A stretch of DNA of 64,000 nucleotides from Homarus americanus (lineage: Eukaryota > Arthropoda > Malacostraca > Decapoda > Nephropidae), in contig NW_024748870.1 of assembly GCF_018991925.1 (NCBI RefSeq), positions 3,790,936 to 3,854,935 on the forward strand, in the 5' to 3' direction. The translations under genes and the position numbers were made by a program. The notes beneath the pieces are model-generated. The model worked only from the letters and a program-made list of their open reading frames with translations, made no database searches and was not told where the DNA came from. This document shows, piece after piece, positions 60,258-64,000 of the stretch. Positions within the stretch are counted from its first letter, which is position 1. Each line of letters opens with the position of its first letter.

Positions 60258-60586
60258 TCTGCGGTTAACGTTACATCAGAACGTTATCAAGCTAGAGGTG
60301 GCTTAGGTTTTCCTTTAAAGTAGCAAATTTTCAGAAGCCGTAAACCTAATTATTGTCTATGAATAAAAGTCGTATCTATATCAGCTAATAGCCAGCATAA
60401 ACACCAAGTCGCATCACAGCTGACTGACCTTCTGTTGAGATAAGATAAGTCTATATACATATGTCAACATAAATATATATACAAACACGTATAGACAAAA
60501 TCTCGAATATATCATCAAAGTGTTAACGGATCGGGGGGGGGACAAGAGTGTATTTTTTAATGTTTATTTATTTATTATTATTTCAG

Positions 60587-60693
60587 TCTCCAAGAGTGTC
60601 AATACTATGAAGGGAATGGACGCTGGACCGACACTCAAAAATACAAGAATAAAGGGACTAAATCTTGGGCTGGTCAGATTTAGTTGGTCCAAT
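60587..60693 (+). CDS. Candidate 107-bp internal exon
   Basis: TTTATTTATTATTATTTCAG is a fair pyrimidine-rich acceptor, and AAT|GTAAGT (60,694-60,699) is a consensus donor. Between them the frame SKSVNTMKGMDAGPTLKNTR and then IKGLNLGLVRFSWSN is open for 35 codons. I do not recognise the protein. The frame also continues through the donor to 60,771, so it might equally be a chance ORF. Confidence 0.25.
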
Positions 60694-60904
60694 GTAAGTC
60701 CCACGGGTGAGAGGCGGTTGACGACACACCAGACACTCGCTATACAAGAATCACATGTTCATAGATTTTAGTCATCCAATTCCCACTTTTTTTTACATTC
60801 TCTTCATATTATTCTAAATAGTGACACTTGTGGAATTTGAAATAAAAACATTTATAAATAATAAGAACTTACAAGTCCTTAGTAGATATTTTCTCTTGAA
60901 TTTG

Positions 60905-61050
60905 GTGTACAGTATATACCGGGTGTACAGTATAGTATATACCGGGTGTACAGTATAGTATATACCGGGTGTACAGTATAGTATATACCGGGTGTACAGT
61001 ATAGTATATACCGGGTGTACAGTATAGTATATACCGGGTGTACAGTACAG
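60905..61050 (+). repeat. 23-bp GTGTACAGTATAGTATATAC array, about 6 copies
   Basis: The unit is GGGTGTACAGTATAGTATAT plus ACC. It sits directly upstream of the transposase remnant. Confidence 0.95.
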
Positions 61051-61092
61051 TAAGTGTAATCCGTAGTCCAGTTGTTAACGATAGGAGCTTGA

Positions 61093-61404
61093 ATGAAGAT
61101 GGCGACTGAGAAAGGTCAATGTGTCATCCGGTTTACGGAGTTGCAACCATTCGTTAGTTTTCAGCAGTGGAGATTGACTGTGCAGAACTTCCTTAACGAG
61201 AACTTCCCTAACACGTGGACTGCACGTGATGGGGCCGCCAGTCTCTTAGCTCCCACAGTCTCCCGTTATTATATTTTCCACTCCCAAGTTGCTGACATCA
61301 AAACACTTCGCATAGGGATAACCGATGGCGACAGCAGAGTGACAAGGATGTGTTGGTCAACACGTGGACTGAAGTGGAGTATCGGTTAGATATGCTATGG
61401 TGTA

Positions 61405-61410
<6 letters not shown>
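61093..61410 (+). pseudogene. Internally deleted Tc1/mariner-like transposase remnant
   Basis: The frame opens MKMATEKGQCVIRFTELQPF, like the N-terminal helix-turn-helix start of IS630/mariner-related transposases (EKxQCVxxFxE). About 15 residues later it jumps to the end of the DDE domain: VQNFLNENFPNTWTARDGAA, then ADIKTLRIGITD. After a one-base shift near 61,346 it reads [19 protein letters not shown]. Known members read FLxxxFPxxWIGRxGPxxWPxRSPDLTxxDFFLWG and DMLxNTWxExEYRLD at these places. The catalytic residues and most of the protein (usually about 330-350 residues) are absent. An abutting 23-bp array and a (TA)n hide any terminal repeats. Confidence 0.6.

Positions 61411-61499
<89 letters not shown>
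61408..61499 (+). repeat. (TA)46 microsatellite
   Basis: A perfect AT run directly after the transposase remnant. Confidence 0.98.
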
Positions 61500-61501
<2 letters not shown>

Positions 61502-61539
61502 TCGTGGTGGTGATGGCGAGGATTACTTAACAGTCAAAT

Positions 61540-63350
<1,811 letters not shown>

Positions 63351-63355
63351 ATAAG

Positions 63356-63495
63356 TTTTTTTTTTTTTTAAGTGAAGTTGAAAAAGTGAAAGTGGATTGA
63401 TTAGGAATGGCCCAGGATCTAACCAGCGACCCTTAGGGAAGGTGGCGAGCTCTATAACCGCTCGCCGCCATACTCTTCGCCACGCTATGGCGAGA
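63356..63495 (-). mobile_element. tRNA-derived SINE-like unit with A-tail
   Basis: Read on the minus strand: TGGCGGCGAGCGGTTATAGA, GCTCGCCACC, then GGTCGCTGGTTAGATCCTGG. The first resembles a tRNA D-arm with pol III A box (TGGCNNAGNGGTTAGAGC-like). The second is an anticodon-arm-like stem. The third resembles a T-arm with B box (GGTTCGAATCC-like). A body of about 45 bases follows (CATTCCTAATC, CACTTTCACTTTTTC), then A14 (T run at 63,356-63,369). A head, body and A-tail in this order are SINE structure. No clear target duplication is visible, and a lone tRNA pseudogene with an A-tail is the alternative. Confidence 0.6.
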
Positions 63496-63499
63496 TATA

Positions 63500-64000
63500 C
63501 GGTGATAAATATATTAAAAACGTTCTAAGAACATTAACGTTTGAGCATCAAGACGGCTCTAGTTGAGCCTCGAGGTGTCGTGACAAAAGAGCAAGGGTGT
63601 CGAGGCAGCCGTGGCCGACACATGGAGTGGGTTGGGTCAGCCTCCACAAATACCGTCTTTTTGCAGTGATATAATCTGCTGTCTCACACACACTGTCAAT
63701 CACTCGTTCATATGAGCAGCTCGAACATGGCAACACGCACGTTTTCTCACAACTTTTCTAGTGCCTACCGCCATGCAGTTAATAATGACATTACCGTGGT
63801 GTGGCCTCGACTGTGTTGTGAAGGAGCCTCCTGTTGAAGTAATGGAGTCGTCTCACTCTTGACTCTCGACGTTCTACCTGGTGGCGGCAACACCCACCAC
63901 CCTTACTCTCACTGAAGCTATGAACATGTGGCGCCGAGCAGTAATAAACAATGTGTTCGGTGAAAGCAGACCGGCAGATACCCTGAAAACCTACCCGTCA
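63500..64000. other. No recognised gene at the right edge
   Basis: Unique sequence. A 62-codon minus ORF (63,548-63,736) is unrecognised. Confidence 0.35.

Overview
This window is nuclear DNA from an animal, most likely an arthropod and probably a decapod crustacean. Four things point that way. There are short interstitial runs of the arthropod telomere repeat (CCTAA/TTAGG). CR1-like LINE copies end in ATGTTCTTATG-type tails. Microsatellites are extremely dense and long. Open reading frames are short and separated by low-complexity DNA, with no prokaryotic gene organisation. The species call is inference. Nothing in the window is bacterial, organellar, rRNA or CRISPR.

About a quarter to a third of the window is tandem arrays: (CA)n, (TA)n, (CT)n, (GAT)n, and minisatellites of 20-45 bp. 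The main minisatellites lie at 1.7-2.8, 5.2-5.5, 7.0-7.4, 15.3-16.4, 16.7-17.5, 21.5-22.0, 23.9-24.2, 25.3-26.1, 26.7-27.1, 27.7-27.8, 29.6-30.0, 34.7-35.0, 35.9-36.6, 39.7-39.8, 45.0-45.9, 46.9-47.2, 49.2-52.1, 53.6-53.9, 56.1-56.6, 58.0-58.9 and 59.0-59.5 kb. Nearly all long ORFs in the window are read-through of these arrays and are not genes.

Interspersed elements include a damaged CR1-like LINE (30.0-32.8 kb, minus) inserted at the edge of a minisatellite, and two shorter CR1-like 3' fragments (20.6 and 40.8 kb). There is an intact 260-codon C-terminal zinc-knuckle plus restriction-like-endonuclease ORF of an RLE-type non-LTR element (22.8-23.6 kb, minus). Smaller remnants are LINE endonuclease and RT fragments (54.3, 29.0 kb) and an internally deleted Tc1/mariner-like transposase (61.1-61.4 kb). 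Others are a tRNA-derived SINE-like unit with an A-tail (63.36-63.5 kb, minus), a 119-bp fold-back element (11.5 kb), and a three-copy dispersed repeat with AATAAA and a poly(A)-like end (41.3, 54.5, 60.2 kb).

Host genes are visible only as candidate exons supported by splice sites and open phase. The best candidate is a minus-strand secreted-protein gene: a signal-peptide first exon at 48,205-48,297 and a phase-compatible, CUB-like, cysteine-containing exon at 46,399-46,569. Others are a terminal exon with AATAAA at the left edge (140-270, plus), two phase-compatible exons at 8,141-8,234 and 8,782-8,856 (plus), and single exon candidates at 35,456-35,536 and 60,587-60,693 (plus). Two zero-length acceptor/donor junctions on the minus strand (12,020 and 27,519) look like recursive-splicing points, which would suggest a long minus-strand intron. 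Regulatory-looking sites include four cAMP-response-element octamers spaced exactly 21 bp apart (3,046-3,116) and a perfect RFX X-box palindrome (43,754-43,769).
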